The translations under genes and the position numbers were made by a program. From assembly GCF_035917455.1 (NCBI RefSeq), contig NZ_CP109078.1, positions 7,300,001 to 7,364,000 on the forward strand: 64,000 bases of DNA, given 5' to 3'. The stretch comes from Micromonospora sp. NBC_01796 (lineage in GTDB: Bacteria > Actinomycetota > Actinomycetes > Mycobacteriales > Micromonosporaceae). Positions within the stretch are counted from its first letter, which is position 1; the number at the start of each line of letters is the position of its first letter. Shown piece by piece: positions 34,790 to 43,701 of the stretch. The notes under the pieces are model-generated. The model made no database searches and was not told the DNA's origin. It saw only the letters and a list, made by a program, of their open reading frames with translations.

Positions 34790-36469
34790 CTACCTCGTCG
34801 CCACCAGGAGGTCGTCGAGGACCAGCGTGCGCAGGTCGTCGCGGGACGGCATCCGACCGAGCGCCCGCAACCGCCCCGACTGTGCCTTCCGCATGCCCTC
34901 CAGCAGTTTGCGTGCCTCCCGGGCGTTGCCGAAGTTCCGATCGCGTTCGATCTGTCCGAACCACTCCAGCAGGGCGTCGCTGAGCCCCGGCCCCAGCACG
35001 TAGTCGTCGTTGCGGGTGATCCGGTTGACGATCAGCACCAGCTCGTCGGGATCGTAGTTCTCGAACTCCAGGGTCTTGGCGAACCGGGAGCCGAGGCCGG
35101 CGTTGGCGTTCAGGAAGTCCCGCATCTCGTCGGTGTAGCCGGCCACGATGACCGCGACCTCGTCGCGGCGGTCCTCCATCAACTTCACGATCGTGTCGAT
35201 GGCCTCCTGGCCGAAGTCCGCGCTCGCACCCGCGGACCGGGAGAGGGTGTACGCCTCGTCGATGAAGAGCACCCCACCGAGCGCCTCCTCGAACACCGAG
35301 GTCGTCTTCTCCGCGGTGTGTCCGATGTACTGACCCACCAGGTCACGCCGGGAAACCTCTCTGAACTGGCCGTTCGGCAGCACCCCGAGCGCCTTCAGCA
35401 GTTGCCCGTAGAGCCGGGCAATGGTGGTCTTCCCGGTCCCGGGGGCGCCGGTGAAGACCAGGTGGTGGCTTGCCGCGCCGACCGCCAGCCCGGCGCTGCG
35501 CCGCCATTCGTTCACCTGGATCTCGTCGATGAGGGCACGAACCTCACCCTTGACGCCGGCCAGCCCGATCATCGAGTCGAGTTCGGCGAGGAGCTTGTCG
35601 ACCTCCGCGGTGTCCTGCTGGGTGGCGCCCTCGATCGCCCCGATCCCGACCTTCGGCCGGTGCAGGCCATCGTCGACCGGCCGGATCGTCGGCGTGGCGC
35701 CCTCCTCGACCTGGATGCCGGGGGCCGCGGTGTTCTCCACCCGGGTGCCCTCGACCACGCCGCCGCAGCCCCGGTCGAACCTGATTCCGACGCCCTGTGT
35801 GTCGTGCACCCAACTGTCCATGATGCTGGGTGAACTCTGGTGCGCCACCGAGATACCGACATCCCCTGCCCCGGAGATGTCGCACCGCTCGATCGTCGGC
35901 CGACCGGCCTGGTAGACGTAGACGCCGCGGAAGCCGCAGCCGGCCACGGTCGAGTTACGGATCGTCGGGTTCGCTCCCAGTCGGACGATGATTGCGTCGT
36001 CGGCGATGTCCCGGATCTCGCACTTGTCGAGAACCCCGCCGGCATCCTCGATCACGAAGCCGTACTGGCCGCCGGAGACCTTCACGTCGGTGGCCGTCAG
36101 ATCGACGCCGTCGCCGGCGCTGACGGCGGCCGCGTAGCCGGCACTGACCTCGCACCTCTCCACCGTCAGCCGGCCGCCCGACGCCCGCACCGTCGGATAG
36201 TCGGCGGACTTCAGGACCAGGCCGCGCAGGGTCACCTCGCCGCCCTGACAGTCGACCGCAGATCCGTCGGCGCCGGTGGCGTCGATGGTCACCGAGCCGG
36301 TCTCCTTCGCCACCACCAGACTCAACCGCCGTCCGGCCAGCCGGACGCTTTCCGGATAGACGCCCGGTTCGATGGAGATCACCGTGCCGTCGGTCGCGAC
36401 CTCGAGGGCGTCCTGGATGGTCGGATAGGCCCCCGATCGCTGTGACGAAACGGTCAGTATCCGGGCCAT
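34790..36469 (-). CDS. beta-helix/AAA ATPase fusion, EccA-like (CbbX family)
   Basis: 559 residues. Residues 1-265 are short repeats (for example NPTIRNSTVAGCGFRGVYVYQAGRPTIERCDIS) typical of a right-handed parallel beta-helix. From about residue 305 a CbxX/CfqX-type AAA+ domain follows, with Walker A GAPGTGKTT (K347), Walker B GVLFIDEAYTL, and a C-terminal lid with FGNAREARKLLE. The AAA part resembles EccA of ESX systems, but EccA normally has a TPR N-terminus, so this is an unusual architecture. It lies divergent from eccE and is probably a T7SS accessory ATPase. Confidence 0.78.
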   Translation of the reverse strand: MARILTVSSQRSGAYPTIQDALEVATDGTVISIEPGVYPESVRLAGRRLSLVVAKETGSVTIDATGADGSAVDCQGGEVTLRGLVLKSADYPTVRASGGRLTVERCEVSAGYAAAVSAGDGVDLTATDVKVSGGQYGFVIEDAGGVLDKCEIRDIADDAIIVRLGANPTIRNSTVAGCGFRGVYVYQAGRPTIERCDISGAGDVGISVAHQSSPSIMDSWVHDTQGVGIRFDRGCGGVVEGTRVENTAAPGIQVEEGATPTIRPVDDGLHRPKVGIGAIEGATQQDTAEVDKLLAELDSMIGLAGVKGEVRALIDEIQVNEWRRSAGLAVGAASHHLVFTGAPGTGKTTIARLYGQLLKALGVLPNGQFREVSRRDLVGQYIGHTAEKTTSVFEEALGGVLFIDEAYTLSRSAGASADFGQEAIDTIVKLMEDRRDEVAVIVAGYTDEMRDFLNANAGLGSRFAKTLEFENYDPDELVLIVNRITRNDDYVLGPGLSDALLEWFGQIERDRNFGNAREARKLLEGMRKAQSGRLRALGRMPSRDDLRTLVLDDLLVATR

Positions 36470-36755
36470 GGCTCCCCTACACCTCGATCAGGGTGGACGT
36501 GCTGGTCCTGGCCTGCCGGCCTCCCCGTCCGCCTCGATGGATCGTACCGACCCGAGCGTCGATTCCCGCAACGGGCCGTGGTCCCGGGCCCTGGCGGGAT
36601 CACGTGCACCGGCACGCGCCGGACGCGACGTGGTAGGAACATCCACACCGGGCACCGGTACGGGACCAACGGCGGGGATGGCGGCACGCACGTCGATCCT
36701 ATGATGGTGGGACGCCCTACGCGGGCGGCGAACCAGTCAGGGGGAGCTGAATCGC
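36470..36755. promoter_or_regulatory. divergent region with -10-like element before eccE
   Basis: This 286-bp gap between the EccA-like gene and eccE holds CCTATGATGG at 36698-36707, containing a -10-like TATGAT. The identical 10-mer occurs at 24926-24935 before the glycan operon. No convincing -35 was seen, and nothing else is recognisable. Confidence 0.35.
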
Positions 36756-38066
36756 ATGAGCGCGTCGCCGCAGACCCAGCCGCCGGGCACCCGCGAGCCG
36801 CGGGCCGGATTTCCGCAACGGACGGCTACCGGCGTCCCGGTCGGCGGCGGCACACCATCGAGCCCGGACACGCCGGAGCGATCCGAACCGGCTTTCCTGC
36901 TGCCCCGCCGTCGTCCCGGCCGGCTGGGGCCCCTCCACGTCTCCCAGCTTCTGATCGCCGAGGCGGTGGTCATCGCGATCCTCGCCGCGTTCACCGGCGG
37001 GGTGCTGCCGGCGGTCGTGGGTGGGGTGGTCGGGGCAGGACTGCTCCTGCTGGCGCTGGGTCGCGATCGCGGCCGGTGGTGGCTGGAGAAACGGCTGATG
37101 ATGTGGCGGTACCGGCGTCGGCAGCGGGACACCGCCGGCGTACCGGCGGCCGACGATCCCCGCCTGGCGGCGCTGCGCGTACTGGCACCGGGGCTGACGG
37201 TGGAGAACGTGACGGTGGCCGGCGGCACCCCGGTCGGTGTCGCCCGTGACGACGCGGGTTGGTACGCGGTAGCCGAGGTCACTCCGAAGGCGCCGGCACG
37301 CGGTGAGCCGGGTGGCCTTCCGGTGGAGTTGCTCGTGTCGGCCCTCGCCGATACCGAACAGCCTGGCGCGGTGCTGCAGGTGGTGACCCAGACGGTGCCC
37401 GCGCCCACCGTCGCCCTGTCTCCCGCGTCCAAGGCCCGCCAGTCGTACCAGGAGCTGCTGGGTCGCTTCGGCGACGTACCGGCGAACCAGGAGACCTGGA
37501 TCGCCGTTCGTTTGGACGCACGCGCGGTGGCCGAGGCCGGCGCGTCCGGCGGCTCCGAGCTCGACGCCGCTCCCGCCGTGGTGGCCACGCTCGTGCACCG
37601 GGTTGCCAAGTCACTGCGGTGGGTCGGCATTCCGCATCGACTACTCGACGCCGAGGAACTGCTGGTTGTGCTCACGCACGCCTGCGACCTCGAGCCCGGG
37701 CACAGCGCGGAGCCGGTGCAGCCGCGCGAGGACTGGGCGCAGTGGCACTCGTCGCGGCTGGCCCACCGATCGTTCTGGATTCGTGGCTGGCCCGCTCTGG
37801 GGGAGGCGGCCGCGCTGCTCACCCAGGTGTCCACCGCCGCGGCGGCGATGACCAGCGTGTCCCTGATCCTGGCGCCGGACGACAACGCCCGTACGGTGGA
37901 CCTCAGAGCGCTGATCCGGATCGCGGCGCCCGCCAACGAACTGGCATCGGTCTCCCAGGCACTCATCCGAGGCGCGGAGAGGGCGGGCGCCGACCTCTTC
38001 CCACTCGACGGCGAACAAGGACCGGCGGTGTACGCGTCGGCACCGACGGGAGGTGGTGCCCGATGA
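36756..38066 (+). CDS. eccE: type VII secretion protein EccE
   Basis: 436 residues from ATG 36756, with GGGGGAG eight bases upstream. After a Pro-rich N-terminus of about 60 residues, two transmembrane helices (about 64-81 and 83-102) precede a soluble domain starting GRDRGRWWLEKRLMMWRYRRRQ. This layout and the sequence around LTVENVTVAGGTPVGVARDDAGWYAVAEV match EccE, which sits at the periphery of the ESX membrane complex. The stop overlaps the next gene in an ATGA arrangement. Confidence 0.82.
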   Translation: MSASPQTQPPGTREPRAGFPQRTATGVPVGGGTPSSPDTPERSEPAFLLPRRRPGRLGPLHVSQLLIAEAVVIAILAAFTGGVLPAVVGGVVGAGLLLLALGRDRGRWWLEKRLMMWRYRRRQRDTAGVPAADDPRLAALRVLAPGLTVENVTVAGGTPVGVARDDAGWYAVAEVTPKAPARGEPGGLPVELLVSALADTEQPGAVLQVVTQTVPAPTVALSPASKARQSYQELLGRFGDVPANQETWIAVRLDARAVAEAGASGGSELDAAPAVVATLVHRVAKSLRWVGIPHRLLDAEELLVVLTHACDLEPGHSAEPVQPREDWAQWHSSRLAHRSFWIRGWPALGEAAALLTQVSTAAAAMTSVSLILAPDDNARTVDLRALIRIAAPANELASVSQALIRGAERAGADLFPLDGEQGPAVYASAPTGGGAR

Positions 38067-39496
38067 CCAGGCCGGGAGACGACGAGGCCGCGCGGGAGAC
38101 CCCGGTGCAGCCGCCCCCGCCACGAGCCACCGGCCGGGCCGTTGTCGGACCGCCGAGGGCGCGCCCGCCGGCAACCGACCCGCTGGCCGGGGACGAGGCG
38201 GCGCCGTCCCGCCCCCTACCACCGCCCCCACCGCTCTCGCAGGTCGCCGCGGTCGCCGGCGGCACGGTCATCGGCCGGCCCGGCAGCCAGTCGGGGGCGT
38301 GGCCGGCAATCCCCCCACCGTCACCGGAAGCCGGCCCGCCGTCGAACCCGACGACATATCCGCGCCAGCCGGCGCCGCCGACGGCATGGGCGCAGCCGAC
38401 CCAGCCGGCGGCTCCGGCACAGTGGGCACCACCGCCGCCTCCGGCGCCGAGCCAGGTCCAGGCGGCAGCCCAGGGACAGGCTGCTGCCCAGGCTTGGCGC
38501 CCGGCGGAAGCCATCCCCGAGCCGCCGTCGAACCCGTGGGCACCGGCCCAGGCGGTGCCCACACCACAGGCCGGGCCGGTGGCGTCAGCACCGTCCGAAA
38601 GTACGGCCCCACCGGCGGTCGCCGCGCTCCCCGGCGGCACCACCCTGGCCCGCGCCGACAGCCAGGCGGCCGCAGCCGCCGATACGTCCAGCAGGGCCAC
38701 GGGCGCCCAGCTGTCGGCGCACGGGATTGCCATCCCCGACGCCGGCCACTCTGGTCCTCCGGACCTTGACGATGACCGCCGGCCCCCGGATCACCGTCGA
38801 CGGGCCACGCTGTCCGGTCGGTTGACGCGACTGCGCATCGGTTCCCACACGGCGTCCCGCGCCGCGCTCACCCAACTGAGGATCACCGCTGCCGGCTCCG
38901 GGATGATCCTTGGCGCCGACCGGCAGCAACTGCCGGTCTCGGTGCGGATGTTCCGGCCCGATCCGACTCGGGTCGCCCTGGTCGGCGGGGTTTGGGCCGG
39001 ACAGCTCGTCACCTTCCGGGCGCTCGCGCTCGGCGCCCGGGTGGCCGTGGTGACCACCGACCCGTACGCCTGGCACGGCTTCGGGGAGCGGGCGACCGGG
39101 CACGGCGACCGGGTCGCTGTGCTCAACGCCGAGCAGCCGCTGGCACTGACCGGATCCGCGCACCAACCCATCCTGGTCATCTACGATCTGGGCTTTGCCG
39201 GGGGCGCCGCGCCGCCACCGCTCGGCCCGTGGCAGACCCAGCTCACCGTCCTGCGCCAGCTCGGTCAATCCGGCGTGCCCTCCATCCAGGAGTGCGACCT
39301 GGTGATCCTGCAGCGGCTGTCGAGTGTCGAGGCGCCGCTGGCTGCCGAGGCGCTACGGCTGCCCCGTTCCAGCGCCCAGTTCCTCCAGGTGATGGCCGAC
39401 GACATGATCGCGTTGGTCGGCGGCGGAACCGAGCGCTACGTCTGGTTCGCGCAGACCGAGGTCGAGCGGGAGCAGGCGGGTGGCCCCCGCCGCTGA
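38063..39496 (+). CDS. T7SS-linked proline-rich protein
   Basis: 477 residues from ATG 38063, overlapping eccE by four bases. Residues 1-220 are Pro/Ala/Gln-rich and presumably disordered. Residues about 240-477 form a conserved-looking folded domain (RVALVGGVWAGQLVTFRALALGARVAVVTTDPYAWHGF...). It suggests a nucleotide-binding-like alpha/beta fold but has no Walker A. There is no membrane segment. Overlap with eccE implies a role at the secretion machine. Function unknown. Confidence 0.65.
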   Translation: MTRPGDDEAARETPVQPPPPRATGRAVVGPPRARPPATDPLAGDEAAPSRPLPPPPPLSQVAAVAGGTVIGRPGSQSGAWPAIPPPSPEAGPPSNPTTYPRQPAPPTAWAQPTQPAAPAQWAPPPPPAPSQVQAAAQGQAAAQAWRPAEAIPEPPSNPWAPAQAVPTPQAGPVASAPSESTAPPAVAALPGGTTLARADSQAAAAADTSSRATGAQLSAHGIAIPDAGHSGPPDLDDDRRPPDHRRRATLSGRLTRLRIGSHTASRAALTQLRITAAGSGMILGADRQQLPVSVRMFRPDPTRVALVGGVWAGQLVTFRALALGARVAVVTTDPYAWHGFGERATGHGDRVAVLNAEQPLALTGSAHQPILVIYDLGFAGGAAPPPLGPWQTQLTVLRQLGQSGVPSIQECDLVILQRLSSVEAPLAAEALRLPRSSAQFLQVMADDMIALVGGGTERYVWFAQTEVEREQAGGPRR

Positions 39497-39570
39497 TCCG
39501 CCCTGCGGGTGGTGTCGTTCCCGGCCAGGCGGTGCGGCCCCTCCACCATGGCCACCGTCCGGCCGCCTGG

Positions 39571-42500
39571 TCAGTGCGCCGGTGGCGACCAGGCGAGCTG
39601 GACCAGGCGCGCGCCGTGCCGTCGGGTGAAGAGCCAGGCGCGGCCGGGCGGAAGGAACTGCGGCTTGACGTTGCCGAACAGCGCGCCTTCCTCCCGTGGT
39701 CCGGACATCATCAGGCCCGGCGAGGCCAGCTCCCGGATCCGGCCGATCACCGGATCGAACATGGCCCGGGAGGCGCCGCCTATCCGCCGGGTTATCACCA
39801 CGTGCAGGCCGATGTCCCGGGCCTGGGGCAGGAATTCCAGCAGTGGCGCCAACGGGTTGACCGTCCCGCTGGCCACCAGGTCGTAGTCGTCGACCAGCAG
39901 GAAGAGGTCGGGGCCCTTCCACCAGCTACGGTTGCGAAGCTGCTCCGCCGTCACATCGGGCCCGGGTAGCCGCTCCCGCATCACGGTCGTGACCTGCTTG
40001 ATGAGGTCGGTCGTCGACTGCTGGGCCGTGCCGAAGCCGATCAGGTGCGCGCTGTCGACGCAGCCGAGCAGACTGCGGCGGTAGTCGACCAGGATCATCC
40101 GGGCCTGGCTCGGCTCGTAGCTGGTCGTGATCATCTTCGCCAGGCTGCGCAGGAACGAGCTCTTGCCACTCTCGATGTCGCCGAAGAGCAGGGCGTGCGG
40201 TTCGGCGTCGAAGTCGAGGTGGACCGGTTGCAGGTCGGCCTCGGCTATGCCGATGGGCAGCTGACCGGCCCGCGGGGCGGGCAGCGCCGCGTACGGAAGC
40301 TCGGCGGGCAGCAGACGGACCGATGGTGCCCGGCCTCCGGTCCATTGTGCCTGGGCGAGCTTGACGAACTCGGCCACCGCGTCGGCCAGGTCGTCCACCC
40401 GCGGTTCGGCATCCAGTTGGGGCAGCCCGGCCAGGAAGTGGAAACCGTCCGGGGTGAGGCCACGTCCCGGCGTACGCTCCGGCACGTTGACCGCCGCCCG
40501 CCGGTTGATCACCGAATCGCTCGGCTCCCCGAGTCGCAGCTCGATCTTCGTCCCGAACATGTCCCGGACCGCCGCCCGCACGTCCATCCACCGGTTCGTG
40601 GCGGCCAGGATGTGTACGCCGTAGCCCAGGCCCCGGCTGGCCAGTTCGTTGATGACTGGTTCCAGGTCGTCGAACTCGGCACGCAGGGTCGCCCAGCCGT
40701 CCACGACCAGGAAGATGTCGCCGAAACGGTCGTCGCCGAACCGGCCCTGCCGCTTGGCGCGCCGGTACGCGGCGATCCCCTCCACGCCGTGCGTGGCGAA
40801 CATCGCCTCCCGCTCCTGCATGAGGCCGTACATCTCGGCGATCGTCCGGCGGACCTTGTCCACGTCGCGGCGGTTGGCCACGCCGCCGACATGAGGCAGA
40901 CCCGCCATCGCGGTCAGCCCGCCGCCGCCGAAGTCGAGACCGTAGAACTGGACCTCCCGCGGCGTGTGCCGCAGGACCAGGCTGCCGATCAGCGTACGCA
41001 GGAAGGTGCTCTTGCCGGTTTGGGGCCCGCCGACCACGATCACGTTGCCGGCACTGCCGGACATGTCGAGCCACATCGGCTCGCGGAGCTGCTCGAACGG
41101 TTTGTCGATGATCCCGACCAGGCCGTGCACCGCGCGTTCCGGGTCCAGCGACTGGGTGGTCAGCCCGCGCTCGGGCGAGTGTACGACCGGCGCGAGCATC
41201 TGGCCGAGAGTCGGCGGTGCATCGAGCGGGTCCAACCAGACCGGGTGGGCCGGTGGACCCTGCCCCTCCATTCGCTGGACCAGCACGTCGAGCAGCGTGT
41301 CGCCCACCGCGGTGTCTTCGGGCTCCTCGGGACTCGCTGCCGGCTCGCCGGGCTGGTCCGCGCGCGGCGGCGCCACGTAGTAGGTGGTGAAGTCGCGAAC
41401 GGCATCGACCGGCCGACCGTCAACCGTCGCCCGGTAGCCGTCCTGACGGACCATGCCGGACACGTAGGCGGCCTTGAACCGGATCAGCCCCTCGGTGCCG
41501 GTGCGCAGGTAACCGTGACCGGGTGCGCGAGGCAGCTCGTAGGCGTCCGAGACACCGAGCACCGCCCGGCTGTCCATCGAGGAGAAGGTCCGCAACCCGA
41601 CCCGGTACGACAGGTGGGTCTCGAGCCCGCGCAGCCGGCCCTCCTCCAACCGCTGGGAGGCGAGGAGCAGGTGGATGCCGAGTGACCGGCCGAGCCGGCC
41701 GATCTGGACGAACATGTCGATGAAGTCGGGCCGCGCGGTCAGCAGCTCGCTGAACTCGTCGACGATGACCAGCAGGCTCGGCAGCGGCGCCAGCGGTACG
41801 CCGGCGGCCCGGGCCCGCTCGTAGTCACGCTGGGACGCGTAGTTGCCGGCCTGCCGTAGCAGTTCCTGGCGGCGGACCAGCTCACCCTGCATCGCGCCGA
41901 GCATCCGGTCGACCAGGGAGAGTTCGTTGGCCAGGTTGGTGATCACCGCGCTGGTGTGCGGAAGCCGGTCCAGCGCGGTGAACGTCGCGCCACCCTTGAA
42001 GTCGACGAGCACGAAGTTGAGGATCTCGGAGCTGTGCGTGACGGCGAGCGCCAGGACGAGTGTGCGCAGCAGTTCGCTCTTGCCGGAGCCGGTCGCGCCG
42101 ACCAGGAGCCCGTGCGGGCCCATGCCGTCCTGCGCGGACTCTTTCAGATCGAGCTCGATGGGTCGCCCGTCCTGCCCCACCCCGATCGGCACCCGCAGCC
42201 GGTCACGGTTGGGTCGGCCGGCCCAGGCGCGGGTCAGGTCGAGGTCGTGCGGCGGGCCGAGTTCGAGCAGCTCGGCGAGGCCGAGGTCGATGGTCACCGG
42301 AGACGACTGGTCCGCGTACGAGGTGGCGGAGAGCCGCAGCGGCGCCAGCTCGCGGGCCAGCACCTCGGCCTCGGCGGGGGCCAGGGCGTCCGCGACTCCG
42401 ACCTCGGTGGCGCCGTCCATGGTCGTGCCGGAGATCCTGCCGTCGTCGGCGAGGTCGAGTATGACGGAGGTGTCGTCGAGCAGCCGGGGCGGTGGATTGG

Positions 42501-43542
42501 ACAGGTCGAGGATGGTCACCCCGGCCACCCCGCCGTCGGTCATCAGGTGGTCGGAACCGGCCGTCGACCCCCCGTCGATGACGGCCACGACGTGCGGCCC
42601 CCCGACGGTCTGCGCGACGGTCGGATCGAACCGGGGCCGGTTGGCCAGCACGTCGTCGAGCATCGCCTCCAGTGCGGCCACCGACGGTGCGAACAGCCGG
42701 ATCGGACCGACGGCGTCGAGCTTGGCCGGGTGCTGCGCGTGCGGCAGCCACTTCGCCCACTCCCATTGCGACCGCTGGTCGTTCGCGACGCACAGGCCGA
42801 TCAGCAGGTCGTCGGGGGCGTGGAAGGTGGCCACCTGGGCCAGCAGTGCGCGCGCCAGGTCGCGGGTGGGCCCCTGCGGGCCACGCAGGTACACGTGCGA
42901 GAAGTCGCGCAACGCGATGGCCACCGGGAGGTCGGGCACCACCGCGTAGGTGGCGACGAACTTCCGCAGCGCCACGGCGCAGAGTGGTTCGAGTTCGTCG
43001 ACCGGCCGCGTCTGCGGCGGGATCAGCGGGGTGGCGACCTCCTGCGAACCGAGCCCGATCCGTACGACGCTGAAGTCGGCGTCGGCACGTCGGCGCTCCC
43101 AGAGCCGGCCCCCGGTCGCGGTGGACCACAACGCCGCCGGCTCGGGGTGCCGATAGTGGATAGCCTCGCGCTGCTGGCGAATGGTGACCCGCAGTTGGGA
43201 CCGCAGTTGCGCCAGCCGGCGCATGTACTGCCGACGAGCCTCGATCATTTCCTTTTTGCCCGGCCCGGACTGATTCATCATCATCATCCCCATCATGCCG
43301 AGGATGGAGATGCCGAACATTCCACCGGCCACATAGGTCAGTGGCCCGCCACCGCCCCGCTGACCGGCCATCATCAGGCCCATAGCCGCCCCACCCGCCA
43401 CCATCGGCAGGATCGTCAGCATGCGGGTCCAGCCCTTGCCCGCCGGTGGCGGCACCTCCGGCGGCGGATCGAGTACGACCTCGCCCGACGGCAGCGCCGG
43501 CGCGACCCGGCGCGGTAGGCGTTTGACAATGACCGACGTCAC
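39571..43542 (-). CDS. eccC: type VII secretion FtsK/SpoIIIE ATPase EccC (fused EccCa-EccCb)
   Basis: 1,323 residues. Two transmembrane helices lie at about residues 40-85. Three FtsK-like ATPase domains follow: Walker A GATGSGKSE (K488) with Walker B LVIVDEFSELL, GGPQTGKST (K844) with FLVVDGWATL, and GDIESGKSS (K1127) with LFLLVDDYDLV. EccC powers substrate translocation and recognises the YxxxD-type signals of T7SS substrates through the last domain. All three P-loops look intact. It is encoded opposite to eccE and eccD. Confidence 0.95.
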   Translation of the reverse strand: MTSVIVKRLPRRVAPALPSGEVVLDPPPEVPPPAGKGWTRMLTILPMVAGGAAMGLMMAGQRGGGGPLTYVAGGMFGISILGMMGMMMMNQSGPGKKEMIEARRQYMRRLAQLRSQLRVTIRQQREAIHYRHPEPAALWSTATGGRLWERRRADADFSVVRIGLGSQEVATPLIPPQTRPVDELEPLCAVALRKFVATYAVVPDLPVAIALRDFSHVYLRGPQGPTRDLARALLAQVATFHAPDDLLIGLCVANDQRSQWEWAKWLPHAQHPAKLDAVGPIRLFAPSVAALEAMLDDVLANRPRFDPTVAQTVGGPHVVAVIDGGSTAGSDHLMTDGGVAGVTILDLSNPPPRLLDDTSVILDLADDGRISGTTMDGATEVGVADALAPAEAEVLARELAPLRLSATSYADQSSPVTIDLGLAELLELGPPHDLDLTRAWAGRPNRDRLRVPIGVGQDGRPIELDLKESAQDGMGPHGLLVGATGSGKSELLRTLVLALAVTHSSEILNFVLVDFKGGATFTALDRLPHTSAVITNLANELSLVDRMLGAMQGELVRRQELLRQAGNYASQRDYERARAAGVPLAPLPSLLVIVDEFSELLTARPDFIDMFVQIGRLGRSLGIHLLLASQRLEEGRLRGLETHLSYRVGLRTFSSMDSRAVLGVSDAYELPRAPGHGYLRTGTEGLIRFKAAYVSGMVRQDGYRATVDGRPVDAVRDFTTYYVAPPRADQPGEPAASPEEPEDTAVGDTLLDVLVQRMEGQGPPAHPVWLDPLDAPPTLGQMLAPVVHSPERGLTTQSLDPERAVHGLVGIIDKPFEQLREPMWLDMSGSAGNVIVVGGPQTGKSTFLRTLIGSLVLRHTPREVQFYGLDFGGGGLTAMAGLPHVGGVANRRDVDKVRRTIAEMYGLMQEREAMFATHGVEGIAAYRRAKRQGRFGDDRFGDIFLVVDGWATLRAEFDDLEPVINELASRGLGYGVHILAATNRWMDVRAAVRDMFGTKIELRLGEPSDSVINRRAAVNVPERTPGRGLTPDGFHFLAGLPQLDAEPRVDDLADAVAEFVKLAQAQWTGGRAPSVRLLPAELPYAALPAPRAGQLPIGIAEADLQPVHLDFDAEPHALLFGDIESGKSSFLRSLAKMITTSYEPSQARMILVDYRRSLLGCVDSAHLIGFGTAQQSTTDLIKQVTTVMRERLPGPDVTAEQLRNRSWWKGPDLFLLVDDYDLVASGTVNPLAPLLEFLPQARDIGLHVVITRRIGGASRAMFDPVIGRIRELASPGLMMSGPREEGALFGNVKPQFLPPGRAWLFTRRHGARLVQLAWSPPAH

Positions 43543-43701
43543 CGTTCGACCTCCCCGTTCGACCGGACCCGGCGGGCCAATCCTATAGACAGTGGAGCTT
43601 CGTCGCGGATCGCCCCGTGGAGCGCAACGAGATGCGAACGGGCCGGAACCGACATGCTAGGTTGGGCGCTGCTATCGCATGGGGGCGGGGAGGTGACCAG
43701 C
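43543..43701. promoter_or_regulatory. divergent region between eccC and eccD
   Basis: A TATAGG element on the minus strand, about 35 bases before the eccC ATG, and TAGGTT upstream of eccD on the plus strand are -10-like. No -35 or operator was recognised. Confidence 0.3.

Noticed and set aside
40045-43518. Long plus-strand frames opposite eccC
   Set aside because: Antisense shadows of a gene with three intact ATPase domains.
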